Assembly: GCF_038967635.1 (NCBI RefSeq)
Contig: NZ_CP152413.1
Coordinates: forward strand, 496,001-560,000
Origin: Bradyrhizobium sp. B124
GTDB lineage: Bacteria > Pseudomonadota > Alphaproteobacteria > Rhizobiales > Xanthobacteraceae
Length of the DNA: 64,000 nucleotides
Direction of reading: 5' to 3'
Shown here: positions 9,778-18,204 of the stretch, piece by piece
Layout: every line of letters begins with the position of its first letter
How positions within the stretch are numbered: the first letter of the stretch is position 1
The notes under the pieces: generated by a model
Databases searched by the model: none
The model's input: the letters and a program-made list of their open reading frames with translations, nothing else
What the model was told of the DNA's origin: nothing
Position numbers and translations under genes: made by a program

Positions 9778-11031
9778 CTATTCGCCGGCGAGTTGCAGCC
9801 GGGGTTTTGCAGCGCCGGCTTCCTTGAGTCGGAGGCGGCCTTCCTCGCGCCCGATGTAGTCGCGGGTCATCGGCACGACGCCCTGGCGCTTGGTCAGTTG
9901 CAGCTGGAAGTTCATCATGTTCTGCACCCGGAACGACATCTCCGAGGCCGCCAGATAGAATTCCCACATCCGGGCAAAGGTCTCGTCGTAGAGCCGGACG
10001 GCCTCCTCGCGCCGCGCCATGAAGCGGTCGCGCCACGCCTTCAGGGTCTCCGCATAGTGCAGGCGCAGGATCTCCATGTCGCAGATCAGCAATCCGGCCT
10101 TCTCGATCGCCGGCATGACCTCGGAGAGCGCAGGAATGTAGCCGCCGGGGAAGATGTATTTCCGGATCCAGGGGCTGGTGACATCCGGACCGGTCGAGCG
10201 GCCGATCGAGTGCAGCAGCATGACGCCGTCATCGCTCAGCAGCTCGGCGCAGCGCTTGAAGAAGGTTTCGTAAAAGGTGACCCCGACATGCTCGAACATG
10301 CCGACCGACACGATGCGGTCGAACGGGCCGGGGATGTCGCGGTAGTCCTGCAGCAGGAAGCGCGCCGAATGCGCCAGATTCTTCTCCGCCGCCCGGGCGT
10401 TGGCGATCTGCAGCTGCTCGGTCGACAGCGTGACGCCGGTGACGTCGGCGCCGCTCATCTCGGCGAGATAGAGCCCTAGGCCGCCCCAGCCGGAACCGAT
10501 GTCGAGGACGCGGTCGCCGGGCTTGATCAGGAGTTTTGCGGCGAGGTGGCGTTTCTTGGCGAGCTGGGCGTCGTCCAGCGTCGAGTCCGGCGCCTCGAAA
10601 TAGGCGCAGCTGTATTGCTTGTCAGCGTCGAGGAAGAGGGAATAGAGGCGGCCGTCGAGGTCGTAATGGCGGGCGACATTGCTCCGGGACCGGCCGCGCA
10701 CATTGAGCTGCTGGGCGCGCCGCCCGAGGAACCGAACCCAGGCCTGCATCCTGGCAAAGTTCGGCAACATGGCCGCCTGGCCCATCAGGACAGCCAGCAC
10801 GTCGGCGATGCTGCCTTGCTCCACCACGAAGGTGCCGTCCATGAAGGCTTCGCCGAGGTAAAGCTCGGGATCGACCAGAACGCGCACTTCTGCGGCCCTG
10901 GTCATGAATCGTGCGGCGACGGGAATGCCCGTGCCGTCACCACAGGTGAATTTGGCGCCGCTCGCGGTCGTGAACGTGATCGAACCGCGGCGGATGAAGC
11001 GCCCCAAGAAAAATCGCAACAATCGGTCCAT
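9778..11031 (-). CDS. cfa: Cyclopropane-fatty-acyl-phospholipid synthase
   Basis: SAM-dependent methyl transfer to the double bond of membrane phospholipid acyl chains, at the inner face of the membrane. The 417-aa protein has the family's N-terminal lipid-binding part, then the SAM motif VLDIGSGWGGLGLYLAE (about residue 176), the VSVGMFEHVG motif, FFKRCAELL and the C-terminal YDETFARMWEFYLAASEMSF block with the bicarbonate-site region. Length is normal for the larger subgroup. The preceding 257 bp, shared with the next divergent gene, hold no obvious ORF. Confidence 0.93.
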   Translation of the reverse strand: MDRLLRFFLGRFIRRGSITFTTASGAKFTCGDGTGIPVAARFMTRAAEVRVLVDPELYLGEAFMDGTFVVEQGSIADVLAVLMGQAAMLPNFARMQAWVRFLGRRAQQLNVRGRSRSNVARHYDLDGRLYSLFLDADKQYSCAYFEAPDSTLDDAQLAKKRHLAAKLLIKPGDRVLDIGSGWGGLGLYLAEMSGADVTGVTLSTEQLQIANARAAEKNLAHSARFLLQDYRDIPGPFDRIVSVGMFEHVGVTFYETFFKRCAELLSDDGVMLLHSIGRSTGPDVTSPWIRKYIFPGGYIPALSEVMPAIEKAGLLICDMEILRLHYAETLKAWRDRFMARREEAVRLYDETFARMWEFYLAASEMSFRVQNMMNFQLQLTKRQGVVPMTRDYIGREEGRLRLKEAGAAKPRLQLAGE

Positions 11032-11288
11032 CGAAGCACCAACGGAACGGCAAGCTGCACACTGACACCACCGGAGTGATCACTCCAATGTGTCCCCGAC
11101 CCAAACATAGGCAGGGAATTGGATCGCGCTATTGCGTTGTGGTCAAAGCCGATATTCCAAAATGTGACAATTGCGTGGATGCGGCACGCGCGCGCTTCCA
11201 TTCGCGCGATAATCGGCTAAAAGGTGACCGCCGCGGCCGAACCATGAGGCGCAGGCGGCGATTTTTCCGGAATCTGGAGAGTTAAGGA

Positions 11289-12260
11289 ATGTTGAGCCGA
11301 GCCCTCAGTCTGGCGACGGTGACGCTTCTGATTGGCTGCCTGTCAGCCGTATCAGCGCAAGCGCAAAACCTCGAGGCCGGCAAAAGCCCCTCCCAGATCT
11401 TCGCCAACACCTGTACGGCCTGCCACAAGAGCCCGCGGGGTCTCTTGAAGACCGTGCCGGCCGGCTCGCTGCCGGGTTTCCTGCGCCAGCACTACACGAC
11501 GTCGAGCGACATGGCCGGCGTGCTGGCGTCCTATCTGATTTCGAACGGTGCCAACGATCCGCGCTACCAGGCCAAGGATCAGCCCAAGGGGGCCAAGGGC
11601 CGGGACGGCCGCCAGGAGGCAAACCAGTCTCCGGAGCAGCCGGCCGAGCGCCCGTCCCGCCGGCAGCATCAGGGTGCCGCGCCGCAGGAAGGGGCCAAGG
11701 AAGGCGTCAGGGAAGCCGCGAAGCCCGACGCCGACGGTTTGAATCCCGAAGCACGTCCCGCCCACCGCGGCCGGCGCATGGCGCGTCCGAGCGAGACGCC
11801 TGACGGTGCCAAGCCGGACGACGGCCAGACCCCGCAGGCCGCGGGCGAAGGCAAACCGGCGCGCCAGAAGCACGGCCGCCGCGGCAAGCCGGTCGAGGAG
11901 CCGAAGTCCGACGAGGCGCCCAAGAGCGAGGCGGCGGGCGACGAGCCCAAATCCCAGACCGCCGTCAAGCGCGAAGACAAGGGTGAGGCCGAGAAGCCGG
12001 CGAAGCCTGCCGGTCAGCCCGACACGGCCAAGGTCGATGCGCCCAAGGGCAATGCAGGCAGCGAGCCGGCTGCCGTGCGATCGGACCCGGTTCCGCAGGT
12101 CACGCCCGCGGCTCCCGCCGCTTCCCCGGCGCCCGAGCCGGCCGCTGCCGCATCGCCAGCACCGGTGCCCGCCGCGCCGCCGGTAACCGCGGCCGCGCCG
12201 CCTCCGCCGCCCCCGACGACGCCGGGCTCCGGTCCGCCGGAAGCGCCGACCTCGAAGTAA
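11289..12260 (+). CDS. Secreted c-type cytochrome-like protein with long Ala/Pro/Lys tail
   Basis: A 323-aa protein with a signal peptide (cleavage about residue 25, after AQA) and one heme c site CTACH (Cys42, Cys45, His46). The following segment to about residue 95 (LPGFLRQHYTTSSDMAGVLASYL) resembles a small cytochrome c fold and offers Met as a possible distal ligand. From residue 95 on it is low-complexity: Lys/Glu/Pro-rich, then Ala/Pro-rich to the end. The function is unknown. A good ribosome-binding site (ggagagttaagga) precedes the ATG, and a hairpin terminator follows. Confidence 0.7.
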   Translation: MLSRALSLATVTLLIGCLSAVSAQAQNLEAGKSPSQIFANTCTACHKSPRGLLKTVPAGSLPGFLRQHYTTSSDMAGVLASYLISNGANDPRYQAKDQPKGAKGRDGRQEANQSPEQPAERPSRRQHQGAAPQEGAKEGVREAAKPDADGLNPEARPAHRGRRMARPSETPDGAKPDDGQTPQAAGEGKPARQKHGRRGKPVEEPKSDEAPKSEAAGDEPKSQTAVKREDKGEAEKPAKPAGQPDTAKVDAPKGNAGSEPAAVRSDPVPQVTPAAPAASPAPEPAAAASPAPVPAAPPVTAAAPPPPPPTTPGSGPPEAPTSK

Positions 12261-12265
12261 TCGCC

Positions 12266-12291
12266 AACGCCGGGCCGTGAGGTCCGGCGTT
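12266..12291 (+). terminator. Hairpin after the cytochrome-like gene
   Basis: The arms aacgccgg and ccggcgtt pair perfectly across a 10-nt loop five bases after the stop, followed by atcattt. It is a plausible intrinsic terminator with a weak U-tract, and insulates the TetR gene downstream. Confidence 0.6.
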
Positions 12292-12306
12292 ATCATTTGA
12301 CCGCCA

Positions 12307-12326
12307 CTAGAGTAAAACTCTAGAGT
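12307..12326 (+). promoter_or_regulatory. Overlapping palindromes, likely TetR operator
   Basis: ctagag-taaaa-ctctag (12307-12323) is a perfect inverted repeat, and the overlapping actctagagt (12317-12326) is a perfect 10-bp palindrome. A further ctag half follows at 12333. They sit 30-50 bp before the GTG of the TetR gene, the typical place for an autoregulatory operator. Confidence 0.55.
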
Positions 12327-12353
12327 AATGGTCTAGTCAGGAAGGGAGCAGGG

Positions 12354-12959
12354 GTGAGTACGGCACGCGAAGATCTGCTGGCGGCGGGACTGGCGGTGTT
12401 CGACCGCGACGGGTTCGAGGGTGCGACGGTGGCCGAGATCCGCTCCCGCGCCCGCGCGTCCAACGGCAGCTTCTTCCATTTCTTCACCTCGAAGAAGCAG
12501 CTCGCCGGAACCTTGTTCCTGGAGATCCTGCAGGCCTACCACGCCGCGATCATCACCGCGGTCAACGACACGCACGGCGCCGGCGAGGGCGTTGCGCGGC
12601 TGATCCGCGCTCATCTCGATTGGGTCGTGACCAACAGGCGCGAGGCGCGCTTCCTGTTCGAGATTTCGCGCAGCGAGTGGAGCGAGGAGGTGCGCGGCGC
12701 GCAGCGCTCCGAGAACTCGCGGCTCACCGATGGCATCGAGCGCTGGCGCGTGCCGCTGCTCGCGCGCGGCGAGTTGCTGCCGATGAGCGCGACACTTTTC
12801 TTCAGCCAGATCATCGGGCCGGCGCAGATCTTTTGCCGCGCCTATCTGTCGGGCCGCCATCAGAGCGACCCGCGCGAACAGGTCGAGACGCTGATCGCCT
12901 GCGCGATCCGCGCGGTGGTGGCGCCGGGTGCGCCGGAGCGAGCAGGAGGGACGTCATGA
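12354..12959 (+). CDS. TetR/AcrR family transcriptional regulator
   Basis: A 201-aa protein with the standard N-terminal HTH: EDLLAAGLAVFDRDGFEGATVAEI then RARASNGSFFHFFTSKKQL. The C-terminal ligand domain contains the segment ARFLFEISRSEWSEEV. The start is GTG at 12354, preceded by gaagggag. It overlaps the thioesterase gene by four bases (ATGA), so the two are co-transcribed and the ligand may be an acyl-CoA or aromatic-CoA; that is inference. Confidence 0.9.
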   Translation: MSTAREDLLAAGLAVFDRDGFEGATVAEIRSRARASNGSFFHFFTSKKQLAGTLFLEILQAYHAAIITAVNDTHGAGEGVARLIRAHLDWVVTNRREARFLFEISRSEWSEEVRGAQRSENSRLTDGIERWRVPLLARGELLPMSATLFFSQIIGPAQIFCRAYLSGRHQSDPREQVETLIACAIRAVVAPGAPERAGGTS

Positions 12960-13417
12960 ACGAGACCGATCCGGACTTTGCGCCGATCGCGACGCGAATT
13001 CGCGACAATGTCGGCCGTCAGGGCTTCATGGGACTCGTCGGTGCTGAGGTGGCCGAGCTGTCGCGCGGCGCATGCACGCTCGCGGTCGACCGCCGGCCGG
13101 AGCTGCTGCAGCAGCACGGCCTGTTTCACGGCGGGGTGACGGCGTTCCTGGTCGACAACGCCACCACGATTGCGGCGGCGACGTCGCGTGGCCAGCCGGC
13201 GCTGACGGCCGAGTACAAGCTGAACCTGCTGTCGCCGGCATCGGGCGATCGCCTGATCTGCCGCGCGCGCGTGATCAAGCCGGGACGCCAGGTCGCCGTC
13301 GTCGCCGCCGACGTGTTCTGCGTCATCGACGGCAAGGAGAAGCATACCGCGACGGCGCTCGCGTCGATCGCGATGCTCGACGATCAGGCGGCGGCACGAA
13401 TCCAAAGCCCGGCCTGA
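12956..13417 (+). CDS. PaaI-type hotdog-fold thioesterase
   Basis: A 153-aa protein starting at the ATG inside the TetR stop overlap. Hotdog features: QGFMGLVGAEVAEL, the active-site helix start LFHGGVTAFLVDNATTIAA, TAEYKLNLLSPASGDRL and the final strands VIKPGRQVAVVAADVF and TATALASIAM. Family members hydrolyse acyl-CoA thioesters, often phenylacetyl- or hydroxyphenylacetyl-CoA; the substrate here is not determined. The stop codon lies inside a bidirectional hairpin shared with rplI. Confidence 0.88.
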   Translation: MNETDPDFAPIATRIRDNVGRQGFMGLVGAEVAELSRGACTLAVDRRPELLQQHGLFHGGVTAFLVDNATTIAAATSRGQPALTAEYKLNLLSPASGDRLICRARVIKPGRQVAVVAADVFCVIDGKEKHTATALASIAMLDDQAAARIQSPA

Positions 13418-13430
13418 TGGGGCCGGGCTT
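13405..13430. terminator. Bidirectional hairpin between thioesterase and rplI
   Basis: aagcccggcc-tgatgg-ggccgggctt is a perfect 10-bp stem. The thioesterase stop TGA is the first three bases of the loop. It separates convergent genes, but there is no long U-tract on either side. Confidence 0.55.
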
Positions 13431-13456
13431 CAGTTGGCGGAGGGATGAAGAGACGC

Positions 13457-14059
13457 TTACTTCTCTTCTGCAACCGGAGCCGGCGCGGCCTCGTCGTCGT
13501 GCTGCGCTTCCGGATCGAAGAATTCGCCGGCGGCGGCGAGCGCTTCGGCGGCAGCGTCCTGGTCTTCCTGACGGGTCGAGATGTCCTCGCCGCGCTTGAT
13601 CCGGTCGGCCTCTTCGGCGGAACGGGCGACCGTCACGGTGACGCTGGTCTCGACCTCGGGGTGGACGGCGATGGTCACCTTCTGCGCGCCGATCACCTTG
13701 ATCGGCGAGTCGAGCCAGACCTGCGGACGCGCAACCGTGATGCCATCGGCGGCCAGCGCAACGACGATGTCGCGCACCGTGACCGAGCCGAACAGCTGGC
13801 CGGACTCGGAGGCCTGGCGGATGATGATGATGTCGCGGCCGTCGATCTTCTCGGCGACCACGGTGGCTTCGCCCTTGGCCTTGATGTTGTTGGCCTCGAG
13901 CTCGGCCTTCATGCCGTCATACTTGGCGCGGTTCGCATCGGTGGCGCGCAGCGCCTTGCCGCGCTTCAGCAAGAAGTTGCGGGCGAACCCGTCCTTGACG
14001 CGCACGACTTCGCCCATCTGACCAAGCTTGGCAACGCGTTCCAGCAGAATGACTTCCAT
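13457..14059 (-). CDS. rplI: 50S ribosomal protein L9
   Basis: A 200-aa protein starting [19 protein letters not shown], with the conserved [17 protein letters not shown] segment of the L9 N-domain and the C-domain ([27 protein letters not shown]). It is longer than E. coli L9 (149 aa) because of an acidic/Ala C-terminal tail typical of rhizobial L9. It is the last gene of the rpsF-rpsR-DUF2232-rplI operon. Confidence 0.97.
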   Translation of the reverse strand: MEVILLERVAKLGQMGEVVRVKDGFARNFLLKRGKALRATDANRAKYDGMKAELEANNIKAKGEATVVAEKIDGRDIIIIRQASESGQLFGSVTVRDIVVALAADGITVARPQVWLDSPIKVIGAQKVTIAVHPEVETSVTVTVARSAEEADRIKRGEDISTRQEDQDAAAEALAAAGEFFDPEAQHDDEAAPAPVAEEK

Positions 14060-14109
14060 TTTTGTTCTCCTTTAGAGGCTAAGTATCGGGTTGAGTGGTG
14101 GATTGAATG

Positions 14110-15078
14110 TCAGGCCGCAGGCAAAGGCGGCGGTCTGGTTTGCAGATAGCGCTGGCGCAGGCCGAACACGGCGTCGGCGATGCCGAGCGCGAAGATTGCG
14201 ACGATCGGCCAGCCGAACATGACGACGACGGCGTAGATGCCGCCGAGCCAGAAGCCGCGATTGCCGAGCGACAGCGTCAGGGTGTGCAGCACGGCGAAGC
14301 CGACCAGCGCATAGGCGATCACGAGCGCCGTGGTGACGATCTGCGCCAGCAGTGCAAGCATGCCGCCGACGAAGCTGGCGGCGACCGCCACCAGCAACGC
14401 GACCAGCGTCATGGCGGGGAGCGCGGTGGTGCGGAAATCGGGCCACGGTCGGTTCAACCGCCCCGAGGTTTGCGTGATCTTGCCGGCGAGCCACAGGTTC
14501 AGTGTCAGCGTGACCATCGCGAGGATCGTTGCGGCGAGGGGCGCGAGGATCACCAGCGCGTCGACCAATCGTTCGATCTCACCACTGGGCAGCCCTTCGC
14601 CGGCGCTCAGCACCTTGAGCAGGCCGCGCCGCAAGGCACCGGTGACCGTATCGGCATCCGAGCCGAGCGTGAGCAGCGCGGCGGTCGTGGTGAGGATGGC
14701 GAAGGCTGCGATCCAGAGCAGGAGACGGCCGACGGGATACCATTCGAGCGCAGGCGGCTGCTGCGTGGCGCTGTCACCGGCTGCACCTGCGATCGGCCGT
14801 CCGAGCAGCGCGAGGTGGCCGAGCCACCAGCCGGGCAGGGCGACGATCATGGCAAACGCGATGCCGTAGGGAATTCCGAAGAGCGTGCCGAGAACGGAGG
14901 CGGCAGCGACGCCGCCGATGGCCGCGGCAAGCGGTCCCCAGGCGAGTGCCGACACCATCAGCGGAAGCGGCGCGAGAAAGTACAGCAGCAACGAGACCAG
15001 CGCGCCCGAACTGATCGAGGCGAACATCAGCGCCGACGCGGCGCCGGCGGCAAGTGCAACAATGAGGATCGCGATCAT
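14110..15078 (-). CDS. DUF2232 family membrane protein
   Basis: A 322-aa multi-pass protein (about eight hydrophobic segments) starting MIAILIVALAAGAASALMFA. In alphaproteobacteria a DUF2232 protein sits between rpsR and rplI, exactly as here, which supports the family call. Possible relation to S-component or YybS-like proteins is known only from family descriptions; no function can be read. It is 50 bp upstream of rplI and 126 bp downstream of rpsR. Confidence 0.8.
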   Translation of the reverse strand: MIAILIVALAAGAASALMFASISSGALVSLLLYFLAPLPLMVSALAWGPLAAAIGGVAAASVLGTLFGIPYGIAFAMIVALPGWWLGHLALLGRPIAGAAGDSATQQPPALEWYPVGRLLLWIAAFAILTTTAALLTLGSDADTVTGALRRGLLKVLSAGEGLPSGEIERLVDALVILAPLAATILAMVTLTLNLWLAGKITQTSGRLNRPWPDFRTTALPAMTLVALLVAVAASFVGGMLALLAQIVTTALVIAYALVGFAVLHTLTLSLGNRGFWLGGIYAVVVMFGWPIVAIFALGIADAVFGLRQRYLQTRPPPLPAA

Positions 15079-15204
15079 CAGCTGTCCCGCTCCTTTCGAG
15101 CGGTTAGAGGCACTCTGTCGAGAACCCCAACCATCGGCGACCGGACGACCCGGAAGCCTTATGAGAATGAGCGGCCGGCGGCGCGTGCCGCCGGCCGGAA
15201 ACGG

Positions 15205-15444
15205 TTAGCGAATAACGTAGGGCAGCAGGCCGAGGAAGCGCGCGCGCTTGATGGCGCGGGCGAGCTCACGCTGCTTCTTGGCGGACACGGCCGTGATGCG
15301 GCTCGGCACGATCTTGCCGCGCTCGGAGACGTAACGCATCAGCAGCTTGGAATCCTTGTAGTCGATCTTCGGCGCATTCGCGCCCGTGAACGGGCAGGAC
15401 TTGCGACGACGGAAAAACGGACGGCGGGCACCAGCATCAGCCAT
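15205..15444 (-). CDS. rpsR: 30S ribosomal protein S18
   Basis: A 79-aa protein with the family signature [19 protein letters not shown] and the [20 protein letters not shown] helix that binds S6 and 16S rRNA. Length and position, 6 bp after rpsF, are as expected. Confidence 0.97.
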   Translation of the reverse strand: MADAGARRPFFRRRKSCPFTGANAPKIDYKDSKLLMRYVSERGKIVPSRITAVSAKKQRELARAIKRARFLGLLPYVIR

Positions 15445-15450
15445 GATTCA

Positions 15451-15918
15451 TTACTCCTCGGTCGCAGCTTCTTCTTCGCGCGGACGGCGCGGGCCGCGAT
15501 CGCCGCGGAAGCCGCCGCCATCGCGATCACCACGGAAGCCGCCTTCGCGGTCGCCGCGGAAGCCACCGCCACGGTCATCGCGCTCGCGGTCACGGTCGGC
15601 CTTGCGCATCATCGCAGACGGGCCTTCCTCGTGCTCTTCGACGCGCACGGTGAGATAGCGGATGACGTCTTCGCTGATCCGCTCCTGGCGCTCGATCTCG
15701 GTGACGACAGCCGACGGTGCGTCGATGTTCATCAGCACGAAATGCGCCTTGCGGTTCTTGTTCATGCGGTAGGTGAGGGAGCGCACGCCCCAGCTCTCGG
15801 TCTTGGTGACCTTGCCGCCGCCCTGTTCGACGATACCCGTCATCTGGGCCGTCAGTTCATCCACCTGCTGGGTGCTCGCATCCTGACGCGCGAGAAAAAC
15901 ATGCTCATAAAGAGGCAT
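15451..15918 (-). CDS. rpsF: 30S ribosomal protein S6 with Gly/Arg-repeat tail
   Basis: 155 residues from [13 protein letters not shown]. The S6 core (first about 105 residues, including [19 protein letters not shown]) is followed by a charged segment and a tail of GGFRGDR-type repeats (at least four units) ending in an acidic EEEAATEE. The tail recalls RGG/RNA-binding linkers and is commonly found in rhizobial S6. An in-frame upstream ATG at 16008 gives a leader unrelated to S6. It is first in the ribosomal operon. Confidence 0.96.
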   Translation of the reverse strand: MPLYEHVFLARQDASTQQVDELTAQMTGIVEQGGGKVTKTESWGVRSLTYRMNKNRKAHFVLMNIDAPSAVVTEIERQERISEDVIRYLTVRVEEHEEGPSAMMRKADRDRERDDRGGGFRGDREGGFRGDRDGGGFRGDRGPRRPREEEAATEE

Positions 15919-16212
15919 GGTTGTCCTTTCCTGTGTTGGCGCGGGTTCCGGCGACAAGCCCTTCGAGACCTTCGGAAAGGACTCGAGCTGCTCAGAAGGC
16001 GGGAGCACGGGACGACGGGCCGACTGGCCCTGTCACATCAAAATCAACGGGTGAAATTGCTGAGACCGTCCGTTCAGCTCCCGGCCGGAGCCCACGAATG
16101 GGGCGCTTATACGGATTTTGGCCGCGAAGGCAAGGGTCCGCAGAGGGGTCTTGGCCCCCGGATTTGCGACGGGTTCGGCGCAACTTCGCGCTGTTTCGGG
16201 TTGATTTCTTTG

Positions 16213-16229
16213 TTTGTATGTCATACAAA
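16213..16229 (+). promoter_or_regulatory. Perfect 8-1-8 operator palindrome before TetR-desaturase pair
   Basis: tttgtatg-t-catacaaa at 16213-16229 is a fully symmetric 17-bp site, ending 20 bp before the TetR ATG and so overlapping the probable promoter or early leader. It is AT-rich compared with its surroundings. Autoregulation by the TetR protein and control of the desaturase is the natural reading. Confidence 0.65.
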
Positions 16230-16249
16230 TATTTCAGGGAGGATGATCG

Positions 16250-16960
16250 ATGGGTTCGGAGACCGCCAGCGGCATGCCTGCGCCCGATCCGAAGCACGCG
16301 GTCCGCGCGACGCGGTCGGCGGGGCGCAAGATGCGCTCGCTGTTGCTCGATGCCGCCAGCCGCCTGTTCAAGGAGCGCGGGCTCTCGGGCACGTCGATCT
16401 CCGACATTGCCGCAGCGGCGGACGCCTTTCCGAGTCAGATCACCTATTACTTCCGCACCAAGGAGGCGCTGTTCGTCGAAGCCGCCAGCCGCGACATGCT
16501 TTACCTGGCGCGTGCGACCGAGCAGGCCGCCCTGAACGCTCATACGCCACGCGATTACAGCCACGCTTTGGCCGAGACCGTGACCGCGACCGACACGGTC
16601 GCCTTCTTCGCCGAAGCCCTGACGCTGACACGGCGCCGGCAGGACCTCGCGCCTTTGGTCGAGCGCACCATCGAGCGTCTGCACAGCGAAGGCGCGCGCG
16701 CCTATGCGGACCAAGTCGAACGACACGGCTGGCGCTCGCTGCGGGCGCCCGAGGAGAGTTCGCGGCGCTTCTGGGCGATTGCGATCGGCGTGATCGTCGA
16801 AGGTTTTGCGATGGGCCGAGGCGCCGAGGAGATGTGCCGCGAATTGCTGCGCGCGCTCGGCGAGCAGGCGACATCGACGTCGGCCAATGATGGATCGCGG
16901 CTGCGCCTGGTCGGCGATCGCGATCATTCACCCTCGACGGACGGGGAGACCAGCTCATGA
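16250..16960 (+). CDS. TetR/AcrR family regulator of a desaturase operon
   Basis: A 236-aa protein. The HTH spans about residues 25-70 (MRSLLLDAASRLFKERGLSG, then ISDIAAAADAFPSQITYYF). The first 24 residues are a polar extension; the second Met (MRSL) would be an alternative start but the ribosome-binding site (cagggagg) fits the ATG at 16250. It overlaps the desaturase by four bases (ATGA). The arrangement resembles acyl-CoA-sensing DesT-type regulators of desaturases, by context only. Confidence 0.88.
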   Translation: MGSETASGMPAPDPKHAVRATRSAGRKMRSLLLDAASRLFKERGLSGTSISDIAAAADAFPSQITYYFRTKEALFVEAASRDMLYLARATEQAALNAHTPRDYSHALAETVTATDTVAFFAEALTLTRRRQDLAPLVERTIERLHSEGARAYADQVERHGWRSLRAPEESSRRFWAIAIGVIVEGFAMGRGAEEMCRELLRALGEQATSTSANDGSRLRLVGDRDHSPSTDGETSS

Positions 16961-17982
16961 CCGCACTACGCATGCGTGCCCGCGATTTCCTCACCGAGGA
17001 CGAACTGGTGGCTGTGCGGGAGCGCACGACGTGGAAGGGCGCAGCGCTGATCGTGCATGCCTGGGCGCTGATCCTGGGCGCGATCGCGCTGGTTGCGTGG
17101 TGGCCCAATCCACTGACCTATCTGCTGGCGGTTGCGATCATCGGCTCGCGCCAGCTCGGGCTCGCCATCCTGATGCATGACGGTGCGCATGGCTGTCTCT
17201 CCGCGAACGAGAAGACCAATCTGACGCTGAGCCAATGGTTCTGCGCCTATCCGATCTTCGCGGAAACCCGCGGCTATCGCCGCTATCATCTGCAGCACCA
17301 TGCCCGGACGCAGCAGGAGGATGATCCGGATCTGGTGCTGTCCGCGCCGTTTCCGATCACGAAGATGAGCTACCGTCGGAAATTCTTCCGCGATATCACC
17401 GGGCAGACCGGCTACCAGCAGCGCAAGGCGCAATTGCTCAATGCGGTCGGGCCGAAAGAGTGGCCGCTATCGCAGCGCGCCGCCAATTTCTGGCAGAAGC
17501 TCGGGCCGCAATGCGTCACCAACGCGCTGCTGTTCGCGGGACTCGCCGCCGCGGGCGTGTGGTGGGCCTATCCGCTGTTGTGGCTGGTGCCGCTGCTGAC
17601 CTGGATGATGGTGATCACGCGGATCCGCAACATCGCCGAACATGCCGTCGTGCCCGATAGCGCCGATCCCTTGCGCAACACCCGCACCACGCGGGCCAAT
17701 GTCCTCGAGCGGCTGTTCATCGCGCCGTACTACGTGAACCATCACCTCGAGCATCATCTGCTGTTCTACGTGCCCTGCTACAACCTGCCGCGCGTCCACC
17801 GCATCCTGAGCGGAAGCCGCTATGCCGACCGGATGGAAGTCCAGCCGGGCTATGCCGCGGTGCTGCGGCTGGCGACCGCCAAGCCCAACCGGGAAGACCG
17901 CCCGGGCCAACTGGTCAACAGCGCCCGCCGGGCGCGTGCCGGCGCCGAGGTTAACGCCGACCAGAATGCCGGTGGATTCTAG
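16957..17982 (+). CDS. Membrane fatty-acid desaturase family protein
   Basis: A 341-aa membrane di-iron enzyme. All three histidine boxes are visible: HDGAH (His74, 78), HLQHH (111, 114, 115) and HHLEHH (about 262-267), separated by hydrophobic hairpins in the usual spacing. It would introduce a double bond or hydroxyl group into acyl chains or a related lipid (the family also includes beta-carotene ketolase/hydroxylase-like members). Co-transcribed with its TetR regulator. The exact substrate is unknown. Confidence 0.88.
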   Translation: MTALRMRARDFLTEDELVAVRERTTWKGAALIVHAWALILGAIALVAWWPNPLTYLLAVAIIGSRQLGLAILMHDGAHGCLSANEKTNLTLSQWFCAYPIFAETRGYRRYHLQHHARTQQEDDPDLVLSAPFPITKMSYRRKFFRDITGQTGYQQRKAQLLNAVGPKEWPLSQRAANFWQKLGPQCVTNALLFAGLAAAGVWWAYPLLWLVPLLTWMMVITRIRNIAEHAVVPDSADPLRNTRTTRANVLERLFIAPYYVNHHLEHHLLFYVPCYNLPRVHRILSGSRYADRMEVQPGYAAVLRLATAKPNREDRPGQLVNSARRARAGAEVNADQNAGGF

Positions 17983-18024
17983 GCGGAGCCGGCCCCGGCA
18001 TCCCCAGGGTTCCGCGCGCGCGGC

Positions 18025-18054
18025 TTGACATCGCGCCCCCCATCAGTGTCTTAC
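18025..18054 (+). promoter_or_regulatory. Candidate promoter for fabD-fabG
   Basis: A consensus -35 TTGACA at 18025-18030, then 18 bp and TCTTAC at 18049-18054. The -10 is weak. It lies about 150 bp upstream of fabD in an otherwise empty 222-bp gap. Confidence 0.35.
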
Positions 18055-18204
18055 GGCCCGGTCCGAGGCCGGTTGCAAGACTTGGTTGCAGGGAATTGGT
18101 CCGGACCCGCTGTGGCGCGTTTCGCGCGACGGGATACCGTTTTCCCCTGCGGCAAGTGCGCAGCGCTTGCGCGGGGATCACGCTCAACAAGGTAGGGAGC
18201 GCCG

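Noticed and set aside
14107..16890. Open frame of 927 codons on the plus strand
   Set aside because: Crosses the DUF2232, S18 and S6 genes in antisense and then the TetR gene out of frame; a chance frame.
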